From: an uncultured Rhodospirillales bacterium | GTDB taxonomy: Bacteria > Pseudomonadota > Alphaproteobacteria > Acetobacterales > Acetobacteraceae | NCBI GenBank assembly: GCA_903823665.1 | Contig: CAIJTR010000067.1 | Location: 26,147 to 90,146 of the forward strand | DNA length: 64,000 nucleotides | Direction: 5' to 3' | Shown: in pieces, positions 45,563 to 54,591 of the stretch | How positions within the stretch are numbered: position 1 is the first letter of the stretch | How the letters are laid out: each line of letters begins with the position of its first letter | The notes under the pieces: model-generated | Seen by the model: the letters and a program-made list of their open reading frames with translations, nothing else | The model's database searches: none | Told to the model about the DNA's origin: nothing | Program-made: the position numbers and the translations under genes

Positions 45563-46452
45563 GCCGGTATCGCCTCAATCGCGTCCATCAACGCGTCGAT
45601 AAACCGGCCCGTGCTTTTGTAATGGGCCATCTCTGGTGGCAGTGCGCGCAACGCTGCCACCAGACGCTCCTTCTCCGCCGCATCCGCCACCACGCGCTGC
45701 AACGGCGTCACGTGCACACGAATGCCGAACACCACCGCCTGACTGACGGGAAGCCTGCGAAACGTCTGCCGCTCCACCCGCAACCACAGCTTTCCGAGCG
45801 CGTTCTGGGGCGAAATATTCGGATCAATCCCGTCACGCCCCTTGCCCTGCAGCTGAAACAGCGTCGGATCGTCAATCACCGACCAGTTCAGACGCTGCGC
45901 CAGCTTCCCCTCACGAATGCTTGAAAAGAAACGCTCAACCGGGTTTGCCAGCCGCTCACCGTAGAACGGCACCTTCTCATGCACCGTCATCAACGGCTGC
46001 CCGAGCTTCTCCGAAAGCGTCCAGCGCGTGGGGAAGCACAGCACGGCTCCCGTGAGGTGATGCCCGTCCGCATGCGCCTGATTGAGGCAGAAATCCTCCT
46101 GCACCAGATGTCCGGCGACGCTCAACGGCTCACCCGTGAGATCGACGTCGCGGCCCAGAAGATGATTGTGCAGCGTGTTGCCGCTGCGACTGAACCATTC
46201 GGAGTGATAGGTGACGAGGTGGCCGACCAGCACATCAAGTAACTCCGCCGCCGCCGCTTCGGCCTCCGGCAGACATGCCAGCACGGCATTCGGCGTCTCC
46301 CGCAGCAGGCGATAGCGTTCGGCCATATGTTCCGCATAATCCTCTGTGATCTCCAGCCACTCCGCGGCGGCAACCGCCTGCAGGCCCATCGCCATGCGGA
46401 ATGGGCCGGGCTCATATGGGCGGAATTGCGGCACAGGCGGCAGAGCGGTCAT
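45559..46452 (-). CDS. DUF3445 / haem-dependent oxidative N-demethylase-like protein
   Basis: The protein (297 residues) has the DUF3445 blocks: PYEPGPFRMAMGLQAV near the N-terminus, LTGAVLCFPTRWTLSEKLGQ, VHEKVPFYGERLANPVERFF and LRVERQTFRRLP. The family includes the haem/PAS-type N-demethylases acting on dimethylamine. Its reaction here is inferred. It is divergent from the CoA-transferase genes and overlaps the dienelactone hydrolase gene tail-to-tail. Confidence 0.82.
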   Translation of the reverse strand: MTALPPVPQFRPYEPGPFRMAMGLQAVAAAEWLEITEDYAEHMAERYRLLRETPNAVLACLPEAEAAAAELLDVLVGHLVTYHSEWFSRSGNTLHNHLLGRDVDLTGEPLSVAGHLVQEDFCLNQAHADGHHLTGAVLCFPTRWTLSEKLGQPLMTVHEKVPFYGERLANPVERFFSSIREGKLAQRLNWSVIDDPTLFQLQGKGRDGIDPNISPQNALGKLWLRVERQTFRRLPVSQAVVFGIRVHVTPLQRVVADAAEKERLVAALRALPPEMAHYKSTGRFIDALMDAIEAIPA

Positions 46453-46525
46453 CGAATCTTCCTCGCAGCGGCGGGCGTTGCCGGGCCAACGGTTGGCTCA
46501 TAAGATCGCAGCAGGAGTGAAACAT

Positions 46526-47347
46526 ATGCCGCACCGCGAAATCGACCAACTCGCCGCCCGCATTCCAGATGGCGCATCGCTGGCCCTGCCACCGGACAAT
46601 TCGCTGTCCCCCGGCGCCCTCGCCCGCGCTTTGGTGCGACGCGGCGCGCGCGGGCTGCGGCTGATCGGCGTGCCCGTCTCCGGCTACGCCACCGACCTGC
46701 TCATCGGGGCCGGATGCGTGGCGAGTGTGATGACCTCCGCCGTCACACTCGGCGAGGCCGGCACCGCGCCCCGCTTCACCGCAGCGGTGAAGGCAGGCAC
46801 CATCGAGGTGATCGACGCCACCTGCCCCGCCATTCACACCGCTTTGCAAGCCGCCGAGAAAGGTGCGCCGTTCATGCCCCTGCGCGGCGTGCTGGGCAGC
46901 GATCTGGTGGCACACCGCCCCGATTGGAAAGTGATCCAAAACCCCTTCGCCGACGGCTCCGACCCAATCCTGCTCGTCCCAGCCCTGCAGCCAGACTTCG
47001 CCGCCTTCCACGCCGTCTGCGCCGATTCGCAAGGCAACATCTATGTCGGACGCCGTCGTGAACTCGCCACCATCGCCCACGCCGCGAAGTGCTCGCTGGT
47101 GACGGTGGAGCGCATGGTTCCCGGCAACCTGCTGGAGGATGAGCTCATGGCCCCCGGCTGCATCAATGGTGTTTATATTGACTCCGTGGCAGTCGCCGAA
47201 CGCGGCACATGGCCGGTGGGTCTGCTCGACGAATACCCGCTCGATGCCGCCCATTTCCGCGAATACGCCACGCTGGCACGCACGGACGCGGGGTTTGCCA
47301 CCTACCTAGAACGCTTCGTCCACATAGATGCGAGAGTGGCCGCGTGA
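46526..47347 (+). CDS. CoA-transferase subunit A-like protein
   Basis: The protein has 273 residues of the glutaconate/3-oxoacid CoA-transferase alpha fold (GALARALVRRGARGLRLIGV, GSDLVAHRPDWKVIQNPF, VPGNLLEDELMAPG). The start at 46526 has GGAG upstream. It is coupled to the B-like gene by GTGA. It may form a heteromer with B for CoA transfer, or, like the steroid-catabolic IpdAB proteins, act as a hydrolase using the same fold. Confidence 0.82.
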   Translation: MPHREIDQLAARIPDGASLALPPDNSLSPGALARALVRRGARGLRLIGVPVSGYATDLLIGAGCVASVMTSAVTLGEAGTAPRFTAAVKAGTIEVIDATCPAIHTALQAAEKGAPFMPLRGVLGSDLVAHRPDWKVIQNPFADGSDPILLVPALQPDFAAFHAVCADSQGNIYVGRRRELATIAHAAKCSLVTVERMVPGNLLEDELMAPGCINGVYIDSVAVAERGTWPVGLLDEYPLDAAHFREYATLARTDAGFATYLERFVHIDARVAA

Positions 47348-48096
47348 TCGCCCCGCAAGAGCGTTTGATCGCCGCCATCGCCCGCCTGATCCTCGACCCC
47401 ACAGCACCGCCCGCCCGCCATATCGCAGTCGGTGCCGCCTCCCCCATCCCGGCAGCCGCCTGCTGGCTGGTGAAGAAGCTTGGCCACCCCGTCCGCCTGT
47501 CCCTCCTGCACCGCCCCTCCGGCAACCCGTTCACCGAGGGCACGCGCGAACTGTTCGACCTCGCAGGGCAAGGCCGCATCGACCTGTTCTTCCTCGGCGG
47601 CGCGCAAATCGACGGCGCGGCCAATCTGAACATGATCGGCACCGGTGCATGGCCCGGCACCACCGCCCGCTTCCCCGGCAGCTTCGGCTCGGCCTTCATG
47701 TATATGATGACGCCGCGCACCATCCTGTTCCGCGAGGAGCACACGCCGCGCGTGCTGGTGGACAAGGTGGACTGCATCTCCGCCCCCGGAACCTCCGAAC
47801 AAGGCGTGTTCCGCCGCGGCACCGCACAGGCCCTCGTCACCGGACGCTGCGTGTTCCATTTCGACGGCACCCGCTTCACCCTGGCCAGCCTGCATCCCGG
47901 CGAAACGGCCGAGTCCGTCCGCGCAGCCACCGGCTTTGAGTACGCCGCACCCGCCGAAATCCCCGCCACACCGGACCCCACCGAAGCCGAGCTTGCGCTG
48001 CTGCGCGGTCCGGTGTGTGACGAAATGCTCGAAACCTACCCAGAATTCTGCCAGCGCGTCTGGCAGCGCTCATCTTTCGAAGGACAAGCTGCATGA
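47344..48096 (+). CDS. CoA-transferase subunit B-like protein
   Basis: This 250-residue protein starts at GTG 47344, overlapping the stop of subunit A. HIAVGAASPIPAAACWLVKK, FLGGAQIDGAANLNMIGTG and VDKVDCISAPGTS fit the beta subunit of the family I fold. At the position where classical subunits show a catalytic Glu followed by Gly, this protein reads SLLHRPSGNPFTEG, so the Glu seems absent; alignment is needed. It overlaps the next gene (ATGA). Confidence 0.8.
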   Translation: MIAPQERLIAAIARLILDPTAPPARHIAVGAASPIPAAACWLVKKLGHPVRLSLLHRPSGNPFTEGTRELFDLAGQGRIDLFFLGGAQIDGAANLNMIGTGAWPGTTARFPGSFGSAFMYMMTPRTILFREEHTPRVLVDKVDCISAPGTSEQGVFRRGTAQALVTGRCVFHFDGTRFTLASLHPGETAESVRAATGFEYAAPAEIPATPDPTEAELALLRGPVCDEMLETYPEFCQRVWQRSSFEGQAA

Positions 48097-49319
48097 TCTC
48101 CGCCCCCCCGATGTCCCCGGGTGCCCTCGCCGGCCTCAAGGTCATCGACCTTACCCGCGTGCTCGGCGGTCCCTACTGCACGATGATTTTGGGCGACCAT
48201 GGGGCCGAGGTGATCAAGGTCGAACCCCCCACCGGCGATGAAACCCGTGAATGGGGCCCGCCCTTCCGCGACGGCAGCGCCAGCTACTACCTGGGCGTCA
48301 ACCGCAACAAGAAGGGTCTGGCGCTCGACCTGTCCAAACCCGCAGGCCGCGCCGTGCTGCTGCGTTTGCTGGAGGATGCGGACGTGCTGGTGGAGAACTT
48401 CAAAACCGGCACGATGGAAAAATGGGGCCTGGGCTACGCAGCCGATCTGGCCCCGAAATTCCCAGGCCTCATCCATTGCCGCGTCTCCGGCTTCGGGGCT
48501 GATGGCCCACTCGGCGGTCTGCCGGGCTATGACGCCGTGGTGCAGGCCATGGTCGGCCTGATGAGCATCAACGGTAGCCGGGAAAGTGGTGCCACACGCA
48601 TGGGCACGCCCGTCGTCGATCTCGCCACCGGCCTGTATTCTACCATCGGCATCATGATGGCCCTACACGAGCGCGCCCGCTCCGGCCTCGGCCAGTATCT
48701 GGACATGACGCTGCATGACTGCGGCATGGCGCTGCTACATCCGCAGGGAGCCAACTACTTCCTCAACGGCAAACGTCCCGCAGCCGCCGGCAACGCGCAT
48801 CCCAACATCTGCCCCTACGACAAATTCGCCACCGCCACTTGCGAGATCTTCATCGCCATCGGCAATGACAGCCAGTTCCGCCGCATGGCCGCTCTGCTCA
48901 GGCGCGACGCTTTGGCCACCGATCCGCGCTTCCTCACCAATGGCATGCGCTTGCAAAACCGCCCGGCACTAACCGAAGCGCTGGCCGATGCGTTCATGGA
49001 GCATGACGGCCATGCCCTTTCGGCGCAGATGCTGAAAGCCGGTCTGCCCGCTGGTCCGGTGCTCGGCGTCGATGAGGCGCTGACCGCCGAACACACCGCT
49101 GCCCGCTACATGGTCGCCGACATTGACGGCCACCGGACGATCAACACGCCCATCAAAATGTCCCGGACCCCCGGCGGCGCTCGTACCCAGCCGCCACACT
49201 TCGCCGAACACAGCCACGGGGTTCTGGCAGCGCACGGCTACAGCGAGGACGAAATCGCAGCCCTTGAGGCCGACGGCATCGTCATCAGCGCAAAGCTGGG
49301 AACGTCACCCACCGGCTGA
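48093..49319 (+). CDS. CaiB/BaiF family CoA-transferase (family III)
   Basis: The 408-residue enzyme has LKVIDLTRVLGGPYCTMILG, GAEVIKVEPPTGDETREWGPP and NRNKKGLALDLSKPAG, typical of formyl-CoA transferase relatives; the catalytic Asp is likely in RVSGFGADGPLGGLPGYD or LDMTLHDCG. It transfers CoA between carboxylic acids. It is the last gene of the operon with the A/B-like pair and ends convergently, 20 bp from DUF1150. Confidence 0.9.
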   Translation: MISAPPMSPGALAGLKVIDLTRVLGGPYCTMILGDHGAEVIKVEPPTGDETREWGPPFRDGSASYYLGVNRNKKGLALDLSKPAGRAVLLRLLEDADVLVENFKTGTMEKWGLGYAADLAPKFPGLIHCRVSGFGADGPLGGLPGYDAVVQAMVGLMSINGSRESGATRMGTPVVDLATGLYSTIGIMMALHERARSGLGQYLDMTLHDCGMALLHPQGANYFLNGKRPAAAGNAHPNICPYDKFATATCEIFIAIGNDSQFRRMAALLRRDALATDPRFLTNGMRLQNRPALTEALADAFMEHDGHALSAQMLKAGLPAGPVLGVDEALTAEHTAARYMVADIDGHRTINTPIKMSRTPGGARTQPPHFAEHSHGVLAAHGYSEDEIAALEADGIVISAKLGTSPTG

Positions 49320-49339
49320 AACCGTTGGGCGACGACCGA

Positions 49340-49543
49340 TCAATGCACCCAGGTCGGGTGCATCTCGTTTTCCAGCACCGCCTCAATCGCCAGCTCACGA
49401 TCGGCGGCAGTGCCGACATGCGTGCCATCGGCGGTGTGAATGGCGTAGACGCGCATCCCCTTGATGGTGACCGGCTTGAAATAAGCCACTGTCGGCATGC
49501 CCAGCTGGGCCAACTGATCGGGGGAGATATCGCGGATGTTCAT
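49340..49543 (-). CDS. DUF1150 family protein
   Basis: The small 67-residue protein has the DUF1150 features NIRDISPDQLAQLG, VAYFKPV and a C-terminal AIEAVLENEMHPTWVH. Its function is unknown. GGAGAG precedes the ATG at 49543. It follows Hsp20 by 16 bp, the usual alphaproteobacterial pairing, which suggests a stress-related role. The longer frame to 49696 overlaps hsp20 and is not used. Confidence 0.9.
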   Translation of the reverse strand: MNIRDISPDQLAQLGMPTVAYFKPVTIKGMRVYAIHTADGTHVGTAADRELAIEAVLENEMHPTWVH

Positions 49544-49559
49544 GATGCTCTCCTGGTAA

Positions 49560-50024
49560 TTATGATGCGTCACCGTCAACGACGGTGCCTCGTGCGACGC
49601 CGTCGACAACGGCACCGGGCTTGCTGATGCGAATGTTGCGCACTTTCGTGGCCGGCTGTGGCCGGGCGAGGTCAATGTGCAACAAGCCACTATCAAGCCA
49701 GGCCCCCTTCACTTCGATGCCCTCGGCCAGAACGAACGCGCGCTGGAACTGGCGCGCCGCAATGCCGCGATGGATGAACACCCGGCCTTGGGTGTCGTCG
49801 GACTGCCTGCCCCGAATGACAAGCTGATTGTCCTCCTCGGTGATCTGCAGATCGTCCATGGTAAATCCGGCCACCGCCAGCGAGATGCGCAGACCAGCCG
49901 GTCCGGTCTGCTCAATATTGTAAGGCGGGTAGCCGTCCTGCGACGTTTTGGCAGCGCGTTCGAGCATCTGTTCAAGATGATCGAACCCCAAAAACATCGG
50001 CGAAGTGAACAAGCGGGTCGACAT
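49560..50024 (-). CDS. Small heat-shock protein Hsp20/IbpA family
   Basis: The 154-residue protein has an alpha-crystallin domain: YNIEQTGPAGLRISLAVAGF, DLQITEEDNQLVIRG and the A-x-F-x-R-x-F-like block RQFQRAFVLAEGIEVKGAWL (about residues 35-130). It binds unfolding proteins in the cytoplasm. The start overlaps a candidate thermosensor hairpin, and a candidate RpoH promoter lies further upstream, both fitting heat induction. Confidence 0.93.
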   Translation of the reverse strand: MSTRLFTSPMFLGFDHLEQMLERAAKTSQDGYPPYNIEQTGPAGLRISLAVAGFTMDDLQITEEDNQLVIRGRQSDDTQGRVFIHRGIAARQFQRAFVLAEGIEVKGAWLDSGLLHIDLARPQPATKVRNIRISKPGAVVDGVARGTVVDGDAS

Positions 50025-50028
50025 GTGG

Positions 50029-50044
50029 CCCCCTCAGATGAGCG
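50029..50044 (-). promoter_or_regulatory. ROSE-like RNA thermometer core over the hsp20 ribosome site
   Basis: In the mRNA sense, CGCUC (50044-50040) faces GAGGG (50035-50031) across the loop AUCU. Pairs are C-G, G opposite G, C-G, U-A, C-G, with the Shine-Dalgarno sequence GAGGGGG in the 3' arm, five bases from the ATG. A G-G step opposite the SD is the known core of ROSE thermometers that control hsp20 genes in rhizobia. Upstream arms GGGTC and GACCC can form another stem. Confidence 0.5.
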
Positions 50045-50085
50045 AAGCGTGCGGTTCTGGGTCCCGGATGGCGACCCGTGTCACT

Positions 50086-50115
50086 TAATTTGGCAGTGTT
50101 GCCGCACGTTGCAAG
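50086..50115 (-). promoter_or_regulatory. Candidate RpoH (sigma-32) promoter of hsp20
   Basis: On the minus strand CTTGCAA (50115-50109) is followed after 15 bases by CCAAATTA (50093-50086). The -35 box fits the heat-shock CTTGAA-type element; the -10 is a weaker match to CCCATNT. The leader would be about 55 nt and would contain the ROSE-like hairpin. Confidence 0.45.
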
Positions 50116-50162
50116 GCCCACACCGCGTTGATGTCGCGCCAGAGTGACGCTACATCGTGCGG

Positions 50163-50696
50163 ATGAACGACGCACCGAACCCTTCGCTGATCCCCATCCT
50201 GATCGCACCGCACCCGGTGCTGAAACGCCCAGCCCGCAAAGTGCTGTCAGCGGACGCCGATCTGGTGCGTGAACTCATCCCGCAGATGTTCGCCGCCATG
50301 TATGACGCACCAGGGATTGGCCTTGCAGCCCCGCAGGTCGGCCACAGCCTGCGCATGGCGGTGATCGATCTTACGCGAGACGACGTGCGCGACCCGCTGG
50401 TGCTGATCAACCCCGAAATCATCGCCCGTTCCACTGACATGGCGACGCGCGAGGAAGGCTGCCTCTCACTCCCGCGCCAATTCGCTGACGTCACACGCCC
50501 GGCCAAGGTCAAGGTGCGTTACGAGGATGCTCAAGGCATCAAGCGCGAGATCGAGGCGGACGAGCTGCTCGCCACCTGCCTGCAGCACGAGATCGACCAT
50601 CTCGACGGCATTTTGTTCGTCGATCACATCTCGGCCCTGAAGCGCAACATTCTCATGCGCAAGCTGGCCAAGGAGATGCGGGCGAAAGGCACCTGA
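50163..50696 (+). CDS. def: Peptide deformylase
   Basis: The 177-residue enzyme has all three PDF motifs: GIGLAAPQ, EGCLSL (metal Cys) and HEIDHLDG (metal His pair and catalytic Glu). It removes the N-formyl group from new proteins. ATG 50163 and GTG 50157 are both possible; neither has a clear ribosome site. fmt follows after 3 bp, forming the usual def-fmt pair. Confidence 0.95.
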   Translation: MNDAPNPSLIPILIAPHPVLKRPARKVLSADADLVRELIPQMFAAMYDAPGIGLAAPQVGHSLRMAVIDLTRDDVRDPLVLINPEIIARSTDMATREEGCLSLPRQFADVTRPAKVKVRYEDAQGIKREIEADELLATCLQHEIDHLDGILFVDHISALKRNILMRKLAKEMRAKGT

Positions 50697-50699
50697 TCC

Positions 50700-51617
50700 G
50701 TGCGCATCGCCTTCATGGGCACGCCGGATTTCGCAGCGGTGGCATTGCGCGCGCTCATTGAGGCCAAGCACGACATCGCCTGCGTCTACAGCCAGCCCCC
50801 AAGGCCGGCCGGGCGCGGGCAATCCGTCCGCCTCTCGCCCGTGCATGCGCTGGCCGAACAATTCGGCCTCCCCGTCCGCACCCCGGCTCGCCTGCGCCGC
50901 AATGCGCCAGACTGGGAACGGCATTGGGCCGAATTTGCAGCACTCAACCTCGATGTCGCCGTCGTCGCCGCCTACGGGCTGATCCTGCCCGCCGAGATGC
51001 TGGCGATGCCGAAGCGGGGCTGCCTCAACATCCACGCCAGCCTACTCCCGCGCTGGCGCGGTGCCGCCCCGATCCAGGCCGCCATTCTCGCCGGAGACGG
51101 CGAAAGCGGCGTCACCATCATGCAGATGGATGCAGGGCTCGACACCGGAGACATGCTGCTGATAGGCCGCGTGCCGATCACCGGCGAAACCACCGCCAGC
51201 ACACTGCATGATGCGCTCGCAGCCATGGGCGGCGAACTTGTGCTGCGCGCCCTCGCCGAAAACCCTGCCCCCGTGCCGCAGCCAACCGATGGCGTCACCT
51301 ACGCCGCAAAGCTCTCGCGGGAAGATGGGGCACTCAACTGGACACTCCCCACAGGCGAACTCGACCGCCGGGTACGCGCCCTCAACCCATGGCCCGGCAC
51401 ATTCACCCAATGGGACGGCACCGTGCTAAAAATCCACGCCGCCTCCCCCGCCGAAGGTCGCGGTAAGCCCGGCACCGTGCTGGATCAGAAGCTAACGGTC
51501 GCCACGGGTGATGGCGCACTCAGGATCACCCGCCTGCAGGCCCCCGGCCGGCCGGCCATGCAAGCCGACGCCTTCCTCAACGGCCGACCGATCCCGCCCG
51601 GCACCCATTTCAGCTGA
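50700..51617 (+). CDS. fmt: Methionyl-tRNA formyltransferase
   Basis: The protein has 305 residues with RIAFMGTPDFAAVALRALI, the folate/catalytic segment LNIHASLLPRWRGAAPIQ and the C-terminal tRNA-binding domain. The GTG start at 50700 is supported by the conserved N-terminus. It makes the formyl group that Def later removes. Its TGA overlaps the truA ATG. Confidence 0.96.
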   Translation: MRIAFMGTPDFAAVALRALIEAKHDIACVYSQPPRPAGRGQSVRLSPVHALAEQFGLPVRTPARLRRNAPDWERHWAEFAALNLDVAVVAAYGLILPAEMLAMPKRGCLNIHASLLPRWRGAAPIQAAILAGDGESGVTIMQMDAGLDTGDMLLIGRVPITGETTASTLHDALAAMGGELVLRALAENPAPVPQPTDGVTYAAKLSREDGALNWTLPTGELDRRVRALNPWPGTFTQWDGTVLKIHAASPAEGRGKPGTVLDQKLTVATGDGALRITRLQAPGRPAMQADAFLNGRPIPPGTHFS

Positions 51618-52375
51618 TGCGTCGCGTGGCCCTTCTGCTGGAATACGATGGCGGCGGCTTCATCGGCTGGCAGCGCCAAGCATACGGCCTATCCGTGCAA
51701 GGCGTGCTGGAACAGGCCGCGAGCCGCCTGTGCAATGGCGAGATCATCGCCTGCACCGCCGCTGGCCGCACCGATTCCGGCGTGCATGCCACGGGCCAGG
51801 TGGTGCATCTCGACCTGCCAGAACACCTGACGTTGGACACCATCCGCAACGCGCTGAACTTCCACGTAAAGCCACATCCGGTCGCCGTGCTGCAAGTGGC
51901 AGACGTGGCAGACAATTGGAGCGCCCGCTTCTCAGCCGTCGGCCGCGCCTACCGCTACGAGATCAACACCCGCAAGGCCCGCCTCGTGCTGGATCGTGGC
52001 CGGGCCTGGCACGTCGATCATCCTCTGGATGTGGACGCGATGCGAGAAGCAGCCCAGGCGCTTCTTGGCCACCACGACTTCACCTCATTCCGCGCCAGCT
52101 CCTGCCAAGCGGCCTCCCCCGTGCGAACGCTCGATCGGCTCGACATCGAGGCCCACGGCTGCGCCATCACCTTCATCGTCGAGGCCCGCAGCTTCCTGCA
52201 TCATCAGGTCCGCAACATGGTCGGCACGCTGAAACTGGTCGGCGAGGGCAGATGGCCCATCGCCCGCGTGGCCGAGGCACTTGCGGCACGAGATCGCTCA
52301 GCAGCAGGACCAACCGGCCCGCCCGAGGGTCTGTATCTAACCGACGTGCTCTACCGCCCCGATCCGTTCAGCTGA
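51617..52375 (+). CDS. truA: tRNA pseudouridine(38-40) synthase
   Basis: The 252-residue enzyme has the catalytic Asp in GRTDSGVHATGQVVH, an N-terminus RRVALLLEYDGGGFIGWQRQ and the C-terminal FLHHQVRNMVGTL. It converts U38-40 of tRNAs to pseudouridine. It is last in def-fmt-truA and its final 8 bp overlap the convergent membrane-protein gene. Confidence 0.96.
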   Translation: MRRVALLLEYDGGGFIGWQRQAYGLSVQGVLEQAASRLCNGEIIACTAAGRTDSGVHATGQVVHLDLPEHLTLDTIRNALNFHVKPHPVAVLQVADVADNWSARFSAVGRAYRYEINTRKARLVLDRGRAWHVDHPLDVDAMREAAQALLGHHDFTSFRASSCQAASPVRTLDRLDIEAHGCAITFIVEARSFLHHQVRNMVGTLKLVGEGRWPIARVAEALAARDRSAAGPTGPPEGLYLTDVLYRPDPFS

Positions 52376-52922
52376 ACGAAGCCAACGCTGCATCCACGGC
52401 AACACCTAGCAGAAAATCCGCGGCCACCACGCCAATCGCCTGCGCCGATGACAGGCGAAGGGCGGTACGGGCTGCGAAGTATTCCAGCCAAATCGACCAG
52501 CCCAACGCCACCAGCCAGCAGGTCTGAGACATCCAAAGCGGCAAACCGAGCAACGCTGGCATGCTCGCTGCCATCAGCAGCATATATTGCACCACGTTGC
52601 AGTAATTCCATGCCGCCATGAAACGCGGCCAAACAGGCTGGCGTTGCAGAAGGCGCGCCATCTCAAAGGTGATCAGTGCGAAGCCAAGCCAACTGATGGC
52701 AAAGCTAAGCAGATCACGCAAAAGGCCATCCACAAACGCCCCAGGCTCAGACCCAATCGCGCGCAACAGCAAAAATCCGGGCAACGCCAGTGCCAGCGCC
52801 CAGAAGCTGTGCTGCGCCACAGCCATCGGACGCCCCTCCGGCGGGTTCAGCAGATCAAGCCCGTCAGCCCGCCCAATCGCCAGCCGCATCGCTGCCAGCA
52901 GCCCCAACGCCAAACGGATCAC
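52368..52922 (-). CDS. Conserved membrane protein (paralogue of neighbour)
   Basis: The protein (184 residues) has four to five hydrophobic segments and no enzymatic motif that I recognise. RFMAAWNYCNVVQYMLLMAA and a C-terminal AIGVVAADFLLGVAVDAALA align roughly with the next protein ([40 protein letters not shown]), so the two seem to be tandem paralogues. A Yip1-like fold is a guess. It is the last gene of the dapD-dapE operon, with ATGA overlap. Confidence 0.7.
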   Translation of the reverse strand: MIRLALGLLAAMRLAIGRADGLDLLNPPEGRPMAVAQHSFWALALALPGFLLLRAIGSEPGAFVDGLLRDLLSFAISWLGFALITFEMARLLQRQPVWPRFMAAWNYCNVVQYMLLMAASMPALLGLPLWMSQTCWLVALGWSIWLEYFAARTALRLSSAQAIGVVAADFLLGVAVDAALASFS

Positions 52923-53464
52923 GCGGGCATCGCCAGCAGTCGCGGGCCGATGACCAGCACGCCCGTCAACAGATCAGCCACCAAAACCAACAGCGTCGCC
53001 CGCCCGCGCGAAACATCCAGCCCGCGACGCGCCAGGAACCAATGCAGCGCAAAACCGTAGATCATCAGTGCAAACACCACGCCGCCAGCCAAATGCCGGT
53101 CAATCGAAATACCAGCCTGATCCAGCACGGACCCGATCAAGGCCATCGCCAGCAGCAACATTGGCAGTGCCCACTGACACCAATTCGACGCCACGGCAAA
53201 GCGCGCCCAGCGCATCTCCCGCCCCCAAATCCGCGCAAACGCCTCACCCACCACCAGCGGCGTGAGCAGGGCGACGACGGTTGCCAGCAGATCAGACACG
53301 CCATCCACCACATCGCCCTGCACGATCTGCAACAGCCCACCCACCAGCGGCAATGCCAGCAACGGCGCAAAACTGTTCAGCAAAGCCTGTGACGTGGGGG
53401 CAAACGCCTCAAACCCTTCGGCATCAAATCGCGCCAGTCGCCAAATACCCTGCCATATAGTCAA
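52919..53464 (-). CDS. Conserved membrane protein (paralogue of neighbour)
   Basis: The 181-residue protein has four to five membrane segments, an N-terminus [18 protein letters not shown] and a central [18 protein letters not shown]. It overlaps dapE at its start and the paralogous gene at its stop (both ATGA). No signal peptide is evident. Its presence in a lysine/cell-wall operon suggests an envelope role, but this is only positional. Confidence 0.7.
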   Translation of the reverse strand: MTIWQGIWRLARFDAEGFEAFAPTSQALLNSFAPLLALPLVGGLLQIVQGDVVDGVSDLLATVVALLTPLVVGEAFARIWGREMRWARFAVASNWCQWALPMLLLAMALIGSVLDQAGISIDRHLAGGVVFALMIYGFALHWFLARRGLDVSRGRATLLVLVADLLTGVLVIGPRLLAMPA

Positions 53465-54591
53465 GGAACGAAGGCCGAGAGCACGCCAGAATAAATCCGC
53501 GTGAGGTCATTCAGCTCTGCCACCGGCACAGATTCGTCGATCTTGTGCATGGTCGCCCCAACCAACCCAAACTCCGCTACCGGACAGAACCGTGCGATGA
53601 ATCGTGCGTCAGACGTGCCGCCCCCAGTGTCCAGCTTTGGCGTGCGCCCAGTCACGTCGGCAATAGCCGAACTCAACTTCTCGACCGCAGGCCCAGGCTG
53701 GGTTAGAAAGCTCTCACCGGAAATCGACACATTCAGCTCAAACCGCTCCGCATACCGCTTGATGGCCGCGCGCAGCCACTCTGTCAGCCCTGCCCCGGTG
53801 TGCAGATCATTGAACCGCATATTCAGCATCGCACGCGCCTGCGCCGGAATAACATTGGTGGCGAGGTTGCCCACATCCACACTCGTCACCTGCAACGTCG
53901 TCGGCTCGAACCATTCGGTGCCAGCATCACACGGTGCCGCAGTCAGCGCCTGCAACACCTGCACCAGCCGATGCACAGGATTGTCCGCCAAATGCGGATA
54001 CGCCGCGTGCCCCTGAATGCCGTGAACGATAATCTCCGCATTCAAACTGCCGCGCCGCCCAATCTTGATCACATCACCCAACGCCCGCGGATTGGTAGGC
54101 TCGCCCACCAGACAGAAATCAGGGATCTGCCCGTGCTCCGCCATCCAATCGAGCACTTTGACCGTGCCGTCGGTCGCCGGGCCTTCCTCATCGCCAGTGA
54201 TCAACAGGCTGATAGACCCATTCAAAGGCGTAGCCAAACGGGTCGCACAGGCCGCCACAAAGGCAGCAATCGCCCCCTTCATGTCGCAAGCGCCACGCCC
54301 GAACAGCACGCCGTCCCGCACGTCGCCACCGAACGCCCCGGCAGACCAATTGCCATCACCCGCCGGCACCACATCGGTATGCCCGGCAAAGCAGAAATGC
54401 GGGCCTTGCGTGCCGATGCGGGCAAACAAATTGGGCGTCGTGCCGAACGGCAGATGCGTCACCGCGAAGCCAAGCTGCTCCAGCGCCCCAGCCAAAAACG
54501 CCTGCGCGCCCTCATCCGCCGGCGTCACCGAGGCGCAACGGATCAACCCTTGCGCCAAAGCGAGGGGCGCCAGCTCAAGCGCCTGCATCAA
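53461..54591 (-). CDS. dapE: Succinyl-diaminopimelate desuccinylase
   Basis: The 376-residue M20 hydrolase has [41 protein letters not shown] and a late [10 protein letters not shown], supplying the two-zinc ligands and catalytic Glu. It releases succinate from N-succinyl-LL-diaminopimelate for lysine and peptidoglycan. It is coupled by ATGA to dapD upstream and to the membrane protein downstream. Confidence 0.95.
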   Translation of the reverse strand: MMQALELAPLALAQGLIRCASVTPADEGAQAFLAGALEQLGFAVTHLPFGTTPNLFARIGTQGPHFCFAGHTDVVPAGDGNWSAGAFGGDVRDGVLFGRGACDMKGAIAAFVAACATRLATPLNGSISLLITGDEEGPATDGTVKVLDWMAEHGQIPDFCLVGEPTNPRALGDVIKIGRRGSLNAEIIVHGIQGHAAYPHLADNPVHRLVQVLQALTAAPCDAGTEWFEPTTLQVTSVDVGNLATNVIPAQARAMLNMRFNDLHTGAGLTEWLRAAIKRYAERFELNVSISGESFLTQPGPAVEKLSSAIADVTGRTPKLDTGGGTSDARFIARFCPVAEFGLVGATMHKIDESVPVAELNDLTRIYSGVLSAFVP

